Assembly (NCBI GenBank): GCA_015231175.1 | Contig: JADGBZ010000019.1 | Coordinates: 1-45,625 of the forward strand | Direction of reading: 5' to 3' | DNA length: 45,625 nt | Source of the DNA: Magnetococcales bacterium | GTDB lineage: Bacteria > Pseudomonadota > Magnetococcia > Magnetococcales > DC0425bin3 | Shown: positions 1 through 8,243 of the stretch, piece after piece | How positions within the stretch are numbered: position 1 is the stretch's first letter | How the letters are laid out: every line of letters begins with the position of its first letter | Program-made: the position numbers and the translations under genes | The notes under the pieces: generated by a model | What the model was told of the DNA's origin: nothing | What the model saw: only the letters and a program-made list of their open reading frames with translations | Database searches by the model: none

Positions 1-200
1 GGTGGTGGTGTGACCGACTTCTTCGTGGCGGAGGGTGGAGAGGCAGGGGCGGGTTCGGAATGGGTACGGGTTGCGGAGTGGTCAGCCTCATGCTTTCCAG
101 CCAGGGCGAGCAGGCTGAGGAGGACGGCTGGGGTCAGGAAAACCTGCATCTGAAGTTTCCAGAGGTGAGGCAAAATCAGCAAAAACCACAATGGCAGCAT
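1..200 (-). CDS. Start of an unidentified exported or membrane protein, cut by the window edge
   Basis: On the minus strand a frame opens at an ATG at 200 (alternative in-frame ATG at 149) and stays open to base 1, so about 66 residues are visible and the rest lies outside. The N-terminus is strongly hydrophobic in two stretches (residues 1-14 and about 18-33), the second looking like a signal peptide or anchor. It is followed by a Pro/Ala/Ser/Thr-rich linker. A GGGGAT sequence sits just upstream of the first ATG. I do not recognise the family. The gene is divergent from dsrA, with an interspersed element between them. Confidence is moderate because only the start is visible. Confidence 0.45.
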   Translation of the reverse strand, partial: MLPLWFLLILPHLWKLQMQVFLTPAVLLSLLALAGKHEADHSATRTHSEPAPASPPSATKKSVTPP

Positions 201-256
201 GGTCCATCCCCGCAATGGAAATATGGTCTGTAGATCGCGTGTACCTTTCAGGAACA

Positions 257-405
257 GCCACTATTCAGCACCCGGCAACAAACCGGGGTCCAGGGGGCTG
301 GCTCCCTGCCAGGGCCTTGGACAGAAGACTGGTGGGGTTCGGGGCGAAGCCCTGTCCAAGGCTTTCATGTTCAGGCTTTTCTTGCAAGGGTGCTGAATGG
401 TTGCC
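257..405 (-). repeat. Interspersed element, copy A (terminal inverted repeats)
   Basis: The ends CTATTCAGCACCC (261-273) and GGGTGCTGAATGG (388-400) form an imperfect terminal inverted repeat. The inside carries the reverse complement of the family core GCCAGCCCCCTGGACCCC, so this copy is inverted relative to the copy at 16002. No coding potential is convincing. It looks like a small non-autonomous, MITE-like element or structured intergenic repeat. It lies between the divergent gene at 1-200 and dsrA, about 300 bp upstream of dsrA. Confidence 0.7.
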
Positions 406-587
406 AGGCACATTAATCTTTACATGCGTCGTTGAAAAGTAAAAACTCTCCCCCTGCGATCGATCACCCTGGCGGGGATTATACTTGACGACGGAGAGGA
501 AAGCGGGAAGAATCGGCTGATGGGTCGATTAGAAAAGATTGGGTTGCATATGGGATTTTTTTGGGTTAAGAAACCCTTGATTGCCAT

Positions 588-616
588 TTCAGAACTTTAT
601 GATGTTCTGATATGCT
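588..616 (+). promoter_or_regulatory. Candidate dsr promoter with overlapping palindrome
   Basis: A perfect 7+7 inverted repeat, TCAGAAC (589-595) and GTTCTGA (604-610), is separated by 8 bp and directly abuts a -10-like TATGCT (611-616). A weak -35-like TTCAGA (588-593) lies 17 bp from it and overlaps the palindrome. Predicted transcription would start near 623, leaving a leader of about 75 nt before dsrA. The geometry suits a dimeric regulator acting on the dsr cluster, but the regulator is unknown. The call rests on sequence pattern only. Confidence 0.35.
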
Positions 617-698
617 AATAAATCAACTTATGAACGATTAATTCTCCTTCTACCAATCGCTTGTCCAAAAACCACAAGTTTTCAAAGGGAGTCGCTGC

Positions 699-1994
699 AT
701 GAGTGTCAAAAACGATGCCCAAAGGATGGCGTTGAATACCCCTCTCTTGGACCAACTGGAGTCAGGTGGCTGGCCCAGCTTTGTCACGGATCTGAAAGCG
801 TATTCCAACAAGCGGCCCCAGGTCGGGCAGTTGTTGAACCAGCTCAACGAGTCGTATGAGAACCGCTGGAACTACTGGATCGGCACGGTTCTGAACGTGC
901 CTGGTTACGGTGGCGGCGTGATTGCCCGTCTCTCCCAGAAGGCCGACAAATATCCTGATCTGGCGCAATTTCACACGGTGCGCATCATTGAGCCGCCGGG
1001 TTGGGTGTACAACACCAGCAAGTTGCGCGAATTGGCGGATGCCTCCGAAAAGCATGGCGCGGGTATTCTTCAGCTGCATGGCATGAGCGGCGATGTGCTG
1101 TTGTTGGGATTCGACAACGACCAGTCCATGTCGGTTGCCGAGGAGCTGATGGAAAAAGGTTGGGACATCGGGGGTTCCGGTGGTGCCTTGCGGACTTTGC
1201 AGTGCTGCGTTGGTCAGGCCCGTTGTGAGATGGCCTGTTACGACACGATGAAGGTCACCAAGCACCTGACCGACACCTTCATTCATTATCTGCATCGTCC
1301 GGAGTTTGTCTACAAGTTCAAATTCAAGCTCTCCGGCTGCGCGAACGATTGCGCCAACGCCATGATGCGTTCCGACATGCCGATCATCGGAACCTGGCGT
1401 GGAGAGATGCAGGTCAATCAGGGCAAGGTGAAAGAGTACGTGAAGGCCAAGGGCCGCGCCTACGTCATCGACAACGTGATCACCCGCTGCCCCACCAAGT
1501 GTATCTCCCTGAAAGACGATGACACCCTTGCCGTGGAGCATCAGGATTGTGTGCGTTGTATGCACTGCATCAACGTGATGCACAAGGCCCTGAAGCCTGG
1601 CAAGGACAAGGGCGTGACCATCTGCATGGGTGGCAAACGGACCCTGAAGATTGGTGATACCATCGGCATCATGATTGTTCCCTTCATGAAGTTGGAGACC
1701 GATGAGGATCTGGATAAGTTGACTGAGTTTGTCGAGCGGGTGTGGGAGTTCTGGAATGACAACGGCATGGATCACGAACGGGTAGGGGAGTTCATCGCCC
1801 GTGTGGGTCTGTCGACGTTCCTGGCTGGTATCGGGATTGAACCGGATGCCCGCATGGTGATGCGCCCGCGCAGCAGTCCCTATATCAAGTTCGAGGAGTT
1901 GGCTCCGAGCCGTTTTGGTGGTGAGCAGACCAAGATGCCCCCGGTCTGGAACAAAGAGCCCGAAACGACCGAAGCTGCCCAGGCCCAGCGGTAA
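699..1994 (+). CDS. dsrA: Dissimilatory sulfite reductase alpha subunit
   Basis: Encodes a 431-residue protein of full DsrA length. With DsrB it forms the cytoplasmic siroheme enzyme that interconverts sulfite and sulfide-level sulfur; next to dsrL the oxidative (reverse) direction is most likely. Siroheme/[4Fe-4S] cysteines are visible as C170-x5-C176 and C214-x3-C218 (LSGCANDCANA). An inserted ferredoxin domain has C264-x3-C268 and C284-x2-C287-x2-C290. The start is supported by AAAGGGAG ending 7 nt before the ATG. dsrB follows after 24 nt, so the two are surely cotranscribed. A clear member of the family; the reaction direction is inference from dsrL. Confidence 0.97.
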   Translation: MSVKNDAQRMALNTPLLDQLESGGWPSFVTDLKAYSNKRPQVGQLLNQLNESYENRWNYWIGTVLNVPGYGGGVIARLSQKADKYPDLAQFHTVRIIEPPGWVYNTSKLRELADASEKHGAGILQLHGMSGDVLLLGFDNDQSMSVAEELMEKGWDIGGSGGALRTLQCCVGQARCEMACYDTMKVTKHLTDTFIHYLHRPEFVYKFKFKLSGCANDCANAMMRSDMPIIGTWRGEMQVNQGKVKEYVKAKGRAYVIDNVITRCPTKCISLKDDDTLAVEHQDCVRCMHCINVMHKALKPGKDKGVTICMGGKRTLKIGDTIGIMIVPFMKLETDEDLDKLTEFVERVWEFWNDNGMDHERVGEFIARVGLSTFLAGIGIEPDARMVMRPRSSPYIKFEELAPSRFGGEQTKMPPVWNKEPETTEAAQAQR

Positions 1995-2018
1995 TCCACA
2001 TCCCAGACTTTTGGAGCG

Positions 2019-3104
2019 ATGACGGACATGAGCGAAACAAAGATGGCGCCCCGCGATCAGGGCGCACCTGATTACAAGATCAACCTGCATCCGGTCATGC
2101 TGAAAAACTATGGCAAGTGGGATTATCACGAGCGGGTGCGCCCGGGCGTGTTGGTCCATGTGGCCGAGAATGGGGAGAAGATTTGGACCATTCGCGCCGG
2201 TTCTCCCCGCACCCTGAGTGCGGACAAGGTGCGGGAGATTTGTGCGGTCGCCGACAAGTACTGCAAGGGGTATTTGCGGTTTACCACCCGGGCCAATGTC
2301 GAATTTTTGGTGGATGACGAATCCCTGATCCAGCCGTTGATCGACGAAGTTGAAAAGGGGAGCCTGAAGTTCCCCGTCGGTGGTACCGGGCCGTCGGTTT
2401 CCAACGTTGCGCACACCCAGGGCTGGATGCACTGCAACCTGCCCGGTTCGGACGCAGCCGGTTCCGTGAAGGCCCTGCTCGACGAGTTGATCGAGGACTT
2501 CAAGAGCGAGCGGATGCCCAACCGGGTTCACATCTCCTCGTCCTGTTGCCAGATCAACTGCTCCAGCCACGCCGATATCTCTGTGATCGTGCAGCATCAT
2601 CATCCACCGCGGATCAACCACAGCAACATGCAGATTTGCGAACTGCCCAAGGTGGTCGCGATCTGCCCGGTGGCTGCCATTCGTCCCGCTGTGGTCAACG
2701 GGCATGAATCGGTGGAGGTGGTGAAGGAAAAGTGCATGTATTGTGGCGCTTGCCACGGCCAATGCCCGAGCATGGAAATCCGCGATGCGGAGACCGACAC
2801 CCTCTCCATATGGGTTGGCGGCAAGACCTCCAATGCCCGGACTCCCCCCACCCTGATGAAGCTGGCGGTGTGGGGCCTGCCCAACAATCCGCCCCGTTGG
2901 CCGGAGGTGGGCCAGGCAGTGCGGACCATCCTGGACGCTTACAGGAAGGGTGGCAAGGCCTATGAGCGTGTGGGAGAGTGGATTGAGCGGATTGGTTGGC
3001 AGCGGTTTTTCGAGGTGACGGGTTTCCCCTTCACACGCTACCACATCGAAGACAGCTCTGATGCCCTCCTGACGTTCAACCGGTCCACCATGGTTCGGAT
3101 CTGA
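2019..3104 (+). CDS. dsrB: Dissimilatory sulfite reductase beta subunit
   Basis: Encodes a 361-residue DsrB, partner of DsrA in the alpha2beta2 sulfite reductase. Cofactor-binding cysteines are seen around HISSSCCQINCSS (C176, C177, C181), with a ferredoxin insertion CMYCGACHGQCP (C239, C242, C245, C249). A start at the ATG at 2028 is also possible (MSETKMAP), which would shorten the protein by three residues. It follows dsrA by 24 nt and precedes dsrL by 40 nt. In better-known sulfur oxidisers dsrEFHC comes next; here dsrL follows directly. Confidence 0.97.
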   Translation: MTDMSETKMAPRDQGAPDYKINLHPVMLKNYGKWDYHERVRPGVLVHVAENGEKIWTIRAGSPRTLSADKVREICAVADKYCKGYLRFTTRANVEFLVDDESLIQPLIDEVEKGSLKFPVGGTGPSVSNVAHTQGWMHCNLPGSDAAGSVKALLDELIEDFKSERMPNRVHISSSCCQINCSSHADISVIVQHHHPPRINHSNMQICELPKVVAICPVAAIRPAVVNGHESVEVVKEKCMYCGACHGQCPSMEIRDAETDTLSIWVGGKTSNARTPPTLMKLAVWGLPNNPPRWPEVGQAVRTILDAYRKGGKAYERVGEWIERIGWQRFFEVTGFPFTRYHIEDSSDALLTFNRSTMVRI

Positions 3105-3144
3105 CGGTCTTTTTGTCGTCACCAGGTTAAAAGGAACCGCACGC

Positions 3145-5025
3145 ATGCAGACCAGTATTTTACAGGAAGGACTTTCTCGGGACCAGGTGGCCGACCTCCT
3201 CAAACCCTTTGCGGGTGAGGAGGTTGTGGTTCGCAACGGTGCGAGTTGGAAATGTCCCACTTATGTTCAACGTCAGCCCCCCTGTCGGCACGAATGTCCT
3301 TCCAGTGAGGACATTCGTGGGTATCTTACCGTCATTGCCCAGGCCCAGATGTTCAAAAGGTCCACGGATGAAGCCTTGGACGAAGCCTGGTACCTCCTGA
3401 CGGACAAAAACCCCATGCCGGCGACCCATGGTCGTATCTGTCCGCATCCATGCGAGACTGGATGCAATCGGCAGCACAAGGAAGATGGATCCGTGGCCAT
3501 CAACAACATGGAACGGTTCATTGGCGACCACGGCCTGCGCCGCAAGCTCAAATTGAAAAAGCTTACCGAGGAGAAAACCCGCCGCAAGGTTGCCGTGATT
3601 GGCGCCGGTCCGACGGGGCTCTCCTGTGCCTATCAACTGGCCCGCCGGGGCCACTCGGTCACCATCTTCGAGGCTTTCGAGAAGACGGGTGGCATGCTGC
3701 GGTACGGGATTCCCCGCTACCGTTTGCCGGATGATGTTCTTGATGCCGAAGTCCAGAACATTCTTGATCTGGGCGTCGAGTTGAAGCTCAAGACCCGTAT
3801 TGGCAAAGATGTCTCCTTTGAACAGATTCGTCGGGATTTCGATGCTGTTTATCTGGGTATCGGCGCCCACAAGGGGAGCAACCTGGGTATTTCTGGTGAA
3901 GAGGGTGCTGCCAACGTGTTTACCGGCGCATCCTTCCTGAACCGGGTCAACACCGGCGCCAAAATTGAGGTGGGCAGCCGGGTGGTGGTCATCGGTGGTG
4001 GTGACAGTGCGGTCGATGCGGCACGTGTCTCCCTTCGTCTGCAAGCCGAGTTGGAAAAGGCCCAGGACACCGGCGACGAGAAGGCCATGTTGGCTGCGGA
4101 ACAGGCCTATGACAAGGAGGTCCACAAGGAAGAGGGCACCCACATGACCGCCAAGATTGCCGTGGATTCGGCACGGGCGTCCTTGCGGGTTTCCAAGTAT
4201 TCCGAAGTGACCATCCTCTACCGCCGTACCAAGAACGAGATGCCGGCCATCGCCAAGGACGTGGTGGAGGCTGAACACGAGGGCATCAAGTTTGAGTTTT
4301 TGGCTGCGCCCAAATCCCTGATTCGGGAGGGTGGGCGTGTTACGGCGATCGTTTGCCAGCGGATGCAGTTGGGTAAACCGGACAAGTCAGGTCGGCGGAG
4401 TCCGGAGCCCATCCCGGGAGATGAGTTTACCCTGCCGGTGGACACGGTCATCGTTGGCATTGGTCAGGTGCCGGAGTTGGAAGGCGAACTCTCTGCGCTT
4501 GCCAACAAGTGGGGGTGGGTCACGGCCTCCACCTCCATGCAGACCGAGCAACAGGGGGTTTTCGCCGGTGGCGATGTCCTGGGGCTTGGTATCTCGACGC
4601 GCTCGGTGGGGCAGGGTCGAATCGCTGCGCAGGCGATCGATGCCCAGCTCCTTTCCAAACACTATTCACCTCCAGCCAAGGGCAGGCCTGTACGCCAGAC
4701 CGACATGCGTCTGGATTTTTACAAGGCCATGCCGCGTAACGAAGAGGCGCAAATCCCGGTCGATGAGGCCACCCAGGGGTTCCAGGAGATTTTTTCCACT
4801 CTCTCCACGGAACAGGCCCTGACCGAGGCGAAGCGATGCATGAGCTGTGGGCAGTGCTTCGTTTGCGACCGGTGCCGCATTTTCTGTCCGCGTGAGGCGA
4901 TTTCCCGTGATCTGAAACGCCCCAAGGGACAGGTGATGCATACGGATTACACCCGCTGCAACGGTTGCCATGTATGCAACATGGCGTGCCCTTGTGGTTA
5001 CATCCAGATGGGTATGGGTCTGTAA
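3145..5025 (+). CDS. dsrL: DsrL, NAD(P)H:acceptor iron-sulfur flavoprotein of the Dsr pathway
   Basis: Encodes 626 residues resembling the glutamate synthase small-subunit type oxidoreductase DsrL. In sulfur oxidisers DsrL takes electrons from the DsrAB reaction and passes them to NAD(P)+. Domains in order: an N-terminal cysteine-rich iron-sulfur part (PCRHECP, RICPHPCETGC); an FAD site with VAVIGAGPTGLSCA (about 150-163); an NAD(P)H site with VVVIGGGDSAVDAARV; an FAD-closing GVFAGGDVLG; and a C-terminal two-cluster ferredoxin (CMSCGQCFVCDRCRIFCP and CNGCHVCNMACPCG). The ferredoxin tail is intact, as expected for a DsrAB-interacting DsrL. It lies 40 nt after dsrB and ends at a strong terminator, so this appears to be the last gene of the transcript. 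Confidence 0.93.
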   Translation: MQTSILQEGLSRDQVADLLKPFAGEEVVVRNGASWKCPTYVQRQPPCRHECPSSEDIRGYLTVIAQAQMFKRSTDEALDEAWYLLTDKNPMPATHGRICPHPCETGCNRQHKEDGSVAINNMERFIGDHGLRRKLKLKKLTEEKTRRKVAVIGAGPTGLSCAYQLARRGHSVTIFEAFEKTGGMLRYGIPRYRLPDDVLDAEVQNILDLGVELKLKTRIGKDVSFEQIRRDFDAVYLGIGAHKGSNLGISGEEGAANVFTGASFLNRVNTGAKIEVGSRVVVIGGGDSAVDAARVSLRLQAELEKAQDTGDEKAMLAAEQAYDKEVHKEEGTHMTAKIAVDSARASLRVSKYSEVTILYRRTKNEMPAIAKDVVEAEHEGIKFEFLAAPKSLIREGGRVTAIVCQRMQLGKPDKSGRRSPEPIPGDEFTLPVDTVIVGIGQVPELEGELSALANKWGWVTASTSMQTEQQGVFAGGDVLGLGISTRSVGQGRIAAQAIDAQLLSKHYSPPAKGRPVRQTDMRLDFYKAMPRNEEAQIPVDEATQGFQEIFSTLSTEQALTEAKRCMSCGQCFVCDRCRIFCPREAISRDLKRPKGQVMHTDYTRCNGCHVCNMACPCGYIQMGMGL

Positions 5026-5058
5026 CCGGTTGAACAGGCATCACAGAAGAGCAGGATA

Positions 5059-5100
5059 ATCCCATGCCGGGTTTCCCAATCCCGGCATGGGATCTCTTTA
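5059..5100 (+). terminator. Rho-independent-type terminator of dsrABL
   Basis: A perfect 13-bp stem, ATCCCATGCCGGG (5059-5071) and CCCGGCATGGGAT (5081-5093), has a 9-nt loop and is followed by CTCTTTATCT. It lies 33 nt after the dsrL stop. The U-tract is imperfect but the stem is very strong. Confidence 0.85.
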
Positions 5101-5226
5101 TCTAATATATGTTATTAAAAACAAACTCTTGCGTGCGACAGAAAAATAGATGCTTCCCTTAGGAAATCAATTTGTTATCTTGTGAGGGGCTTGCAACCGC
5201 CTTATTGTCCCAATTGGAGTCCGAAC

Positions 5227-6522
5227 ATGACATCGTCCGATGAAAATAACAGAGTCTTCGACTTCCTGGACCACTCCACACACCTGGAAGGGGATCGTCT
5301 GGTTGGGGAGTACCAGGGTTTGCGTTTGTTCAGCCACTTTCAGTCGGTATTCAGCCTCGCCCATCAGCGGCAGGTCGGAGTCGAGGCCATCTTCAGTGGT
5401 ATCGATCCGGGCAAGCCGGATGAGGGGACACTGACATCCTTCAACGTCTTCTCCAGAATTCCGCCGGAAGCTGTGGTGCCGATGGATCAGCTTCGCCAGT
5501 ATCAGCATTTCAGGAATTTTGTCGGCGCCAACATGAAAGATCGTTGGCTCTTCATCAACCTTCATCCGAAGATTTTGATGAGTCAGGGGGGGCAGGATAT
5601 TGAATTTCTGGGCGACCTTTTGCAACATGTTGGCCTGAAACCCCATCAGGTTGTCGTTGCCTTGCGGGAGCACTCGGATGTCGGCAGTGACAAGATCGTC
5701 CGCACGATGGAAGGCCTGCGCAAACTGGGCACCCTGATTGCGTTTGATGACTACAGCTCCGGTATTGGCAATCTGGACCGTCTTTGGACCCTGCGTCCGG
5801 ATATCGTCAAGCTGAAGCACAACTTTATTGAAAATGCCATGCAGCATCCCCAGGCCATGCGCATGCTGAATAAGTTGGTCTCCCTGATTCACGCCTCGGG
5901 CTGTCTGGTTTTGATGGAAAAGATCGAGACTGCCGATGAAGCCGTCGTGGCGATGGAGACCAGCGCCGATTTTGTCCAGGGGCACTTTTTTGGCGGCGCC
6001 CATCCCCGGCCCATGCGCAAGGATGTTCGTTTCAGCAGCGGATTTTTTGCCGACCTGGCGGAAAAGCACGAGCGTATCCTCGTTCGCCGAACGCGGAACC
6101 TCAAGACCGATCTCTCCGATTTGACCAACGACTTCATGGATTGTGCCTGGGGTATCGCTGATGGCGGATCCATCGATGATGCTGGCCAGGCTATCCTGCA
6201 ACGGCGGCGGACTGAGCGGCTTTATCTTCTCAATGAGCATGGCGTCCAGGTTGGTGAGCACATATACGGACATCACCAATCGGCCCACAACGATCCCCGT
6301 CATCTCCCCCTTGAGGATTCGATGGGCTCCACGTGGACCCGGCGTGCCATCTTCACTGATGCCATTCGCCACCCCTCCATTGTGCAGACTTCTGCGCCCT
6401 TCCGCTCTATTTCCAGTTTGAACACCTCTGTCACCCTGTCGGTTTCGGTGCGTATTGGTGGCAAGTTGCATGTGCTTTGCTGCGACGTGCGCTGGGATGA
6501 GGGTGTTGTGGAAAATGGTTGA
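5227..6522 (+). CDS. EAL-domain protein, probable c-di-GMP phosphodiesterase with C-terminal sensory-like domain
   Basis: Encodes 431 residues from the ATG at 5227, chosen because GGAG at 5216-5219 sits 7 nt upstream; an ATG at 5182 would add 15 residues without a ribosome site. The EAL domain spans about 25-265. Catalytic positions appear kept: E53 (EAI instead of EAL), N111 (FINLHP), E148, D174-D175 (AFDDYSSG), K195, E231 (MEKIET instead of AEGVET) and Q251 (QGHFF). No GGDEF domain is present. Residues about 280-431 form a second domain that may resemble the PAS-like C-terminal domain of YkuI-type EAL proteins; this assignment is tentative. The gene stands alone between two terminators, so it is probably monocistronic. 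Confidence 0.85.
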   Translation: MTSSDENNRVFDFLDHSTHLEGDRLVGEYQGLRLFSHFQSVFSLAHQRQVGVEAIFSGIDPGKPDEGTLTSFNVFSRIPPEAVVPMDQLRQYQHFRNFVGANMKDRWLFINLHPKILMSQGGQDIEFLGDLLQHVGLKPHQVVVALREHSDVGSDKIVRTMEGLRKLGTLIAFDDYSSGIGNLDRLWTLRPDIVKLKHNFIENAMQHPQAMRMLNKLVSLIHASGCLVLMEKIETADEAVVAMETSADFVQGHFFGGAHPRPMRKDVRFSSGFFADLAEKHERILVRRTRNLKTDLSDLTNDFMDCAWGIADGGSIDDAGQAILQRRRTERLYLLNEHGVQVGEHIYGHHQSAHNDPRHLPLEDSMGSTWTRRAIFTDAIRHPSIVQTSAPFRSISSLNTSVTLSVSVRIGGKLHVLCCDVRWDEGVVENG

Positions 6523-6629
6523 GGGGTGCTGTTTTAAAGACCAGGTTTTGTAGTTCCCGAGGCTTTGGTTTGCCCGGGATTTGGAAATGGACCCTAAGTG
6601 CGCCAAGGGGGGAGTGAGTATCTCTCCAA

Positions 6630-6668
6630 CTTGGACCTTGGGGTCTTTTTTTTGTCCAAGCTTTTTTT
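6630..6668 (+). terminator. Probable terminator downstream of the EAL gene
   Basis: CTTGGAC (6630-6636) pairs with GTCCAAG (6654-6660) and is followed by C and seven T residues. A smaller nested GACC/GGTC hairpin (6634-6645) is followed by eight Ts. It lies about 110 nt after the EAL stop and 27 nt past the 3' end of the convergent methyltransferase gene. T-runs on the plus strand indicate plus-strand termination. Confidence 0.5.
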
Positions 6669-6694
6669 GAAGGATTCCGGTTTGTTGCTGAAGG

Positions 6695-7306
6695 TTATAA
6701 CCTGCGGAACCGGCAATAAATAAAACTTTGCTTTTTGTTTTTGGGCGTCGTGTGAATCTCCGGGATCGATTCCAGCAGCTCGAAATGGGGACCGAGTTCG
6801 CGTGACAGCGATTTGGGTGTATAGCGAACGGTCTCGAGGTTGCTGCATTTTTCGGGTCCATCCACGGAAAAGGTGGCGATGATGACATGGCCGTTGGGTT
6901 TGACGTGTTCTTCGAGGCTGGCGATATAAGCGCGACGTTGGTCGCTTTGGGTGAAAAAATGGAAGACGGCCCGGTCATGCCAAAGGTCAAAGGGGCCCGG
7001 GCTGTCAAATCGAATGACATCGGCCTCAATCCACTCCACCTCTCTTTCCCGGTCCATAAGGCGCAGGCGGGCGTTTTCCAAGGCTACGGATGAGATATCC
7101 AACACGGTCAGGTTTTGATAACCGGCTGTCAAAAGGTGATCCACCAGCGTCGAAGCCCCTCCGCCCACATCGATGATGGCTCCATCCTCGTTCATCGCGG
7201 TATTTTCAATCAAGGTCATGGACGTCAGCGGGATTCTTTGGTACCAACTTGTCTCGGTAATCTTTTTTTTGCCGTAGATTTTTTCCCAATGCGCTTTTCT
7301 GTCCAT
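6695..7306 (-). CDS. Class I SAM-dependent methyltransferase, substrate unknown
   Basis: Encodes 203 residues. The SAM-binding motif I is visible as AIIDVGGGASTLVDHL (about 44-59), followed by an acidic loop (TVLDISSVAL) and a motif-II-like FDLWHDRAVFHFF. The N-terminus (HWEKIYGKK) and overall length match small Rossmann-fold methyltransferases of the methyltransf_11/25 kind. An AGAGGGGG ribosome site precedes the ATG. It lies 32 nt downstream of the aspartyl protease gene on the same strand, so glnS, protease and methyltransferase may be one transcript. The substrate cannot be told from the sequence. Confidence 0.8.
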   Translation of the reverse strand: MDRKAHWEKIYGKKKITETSWYQRIPLTSMTLIENTAMNEDGAIIDVGGGASTLVDHLLTAGYQNLTVLDISSVALENARLRLMDREREVEWIEADVIRFDSPGPFDLWHDRAVFHFFTQSDQRRAYIASLEEHVKPNGHVIIATFSVDGPEKCSNLETVRYTPKSLSRELGPHFELLESIPEIHTTPKNKKQSFIYCRFRRL

Positions 7307-7338
7307 GTGATTCCCCCTCTGTCAAGGGTGTTGGATGG

Positions 7339-8211
7339 CTATGACTTGCTGCCGTCCTGCTTTGGGCCGGGATCGACAGGTGAACCCTTTTTAGAACGCC
7401 AACGCAGGGTCATCCTATCTCCTTTAACCTCCCAGGAAAGCATTTGATTGAAGAATTGTATGCCCAGGAGGGCCGTGCGCATGGGGGCGCCGTTTATGTT
7501 GGCCGTGACCCCCTTCATGTGCAGATCTCCCAGCCTGAACTCTTCCAGCACCACGGTGGCAACTTGAAGGTTGCCACGGGTTGTGGGAAGGGTTTGATCA
7601 AAGTTTAAATTTTCCGGACGGAATCCAAGTTTGCGCGCTGTTCGGGGTGGCAGCACAATGCCGGATGATGCGGTATCGATCAGGAAACTGACGGGTTGCT
7701 TGTTGATCAGGGCTTCCATGTAGAAGTGTCCGTTGGTTGCCCGGTAGAGGGTTGTGGAGGCGGATTGTTCATCATAGCCAAAGCGGGGTATCAGACTGGC
7801 CATGACGTGGTCCATCAGGTGGTGAATCTCCGTTCTGAGGGCCAAACCGGCTCCAAGGCACACGACGATGGACCACCATATCGTGTTTCGTTGTATTTTT
7901 CTGAACAATTGCTTCACAGTGTTGGAGGCCAGCAACCAACCCGCCACGATGGCCAGAACCAACGGACCGCCCAGGGAAGTGTGCAGGTCGTGACCTGACA
8001 AGGGGCCTACAAACAAAGTGTGGCCGAACAGGACAATCGCCACCAGGGGTCCGGTAAAAATCAGGAACCTGAACCAGGACCAGTTTGTCTTGTCGTTGTT
8101 TTGCGGGGCATGGGCGTGTTTGTGGCGCATGCGTTTCAGGTAGCAGGGCTGATCCTTGGGTTGCCTGGCGCCAAGCGCGACGATGGGTATGGGGTCCGGT
8201 CCTGGTGTCAT
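7339..8211 (-). CDS. Membrane-anchored retropepsin-like aspartyl protease (clan AA)
   Basis: Encodes 290 residues. The N-terminal third is basic and His-rich, then carries about three hydrophobic segments (roughly residues 44-70, 78-95 and 110-128). The C-terminal domain (about 150-280) resembles the single-domain clan AA proteases of the TIGR02281 type. The active-site motif reads FLIDTASSGIVLP, so the usual D-T-G-A/S is D-T-A here. A downstream ALLGIQFFNQ matches the conserved 'LLG..fl' element. Such proteins are thought to be membrane-bound proteases of unknown substrate. It lies 32 nt downstream of glnS on the same strand. The Gly-to-Ala change next to the catalytic Asp is noteworthy but may be tolerated. 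Confidence 0.8.
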   Translation of the reverse strand: MTPGPDPIPIVALGARQPKDQPCYLKRMRHKHAHAPQNNDKTNWSWFRFLIFTGPLVAIVLFGHTLFVGPLSGHDLHTSLGGPLVLAIVAGWLLASNTVKQLFRKIQRNTIWWSIVVCLGAGLALRTEIHHLMDHVMASLIPRFGYDEQSASTTLYRATNGHFYMEALINKQPVSFLIDTASSGIVLPPRTARKLGFRPENLNFDQTLPTTRGNLQVATVVLEEFRLGDLHMKGVTANINGAPMRTALLGIQFFNQMLSWEVKGDRMTLRWRSKKGSPVDPGPKQDGSKS

Positions 8212-8243
8212 GGTCGATCCGATCCTTGTTCAGGAGGTCATCC

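Noticed and set aside
191-442. Two short plus frames at the left edge
   Set aside because: They run through the inverted interspersed element and have no family features.
762-3260. Very long minus-strand open frame antisense to dsrA and dsrB
   Set aside because: It has no family features, His-rich biased composition and no ribosome site. It is explained by GC-rich third positions of the sense genes.
5167-7029. 620-codon minus-strand frame across the EAL gene
   Set aside because: It overlaps the well-supported EAL gene and a methyltransferase in other frames; no motif was recognised.
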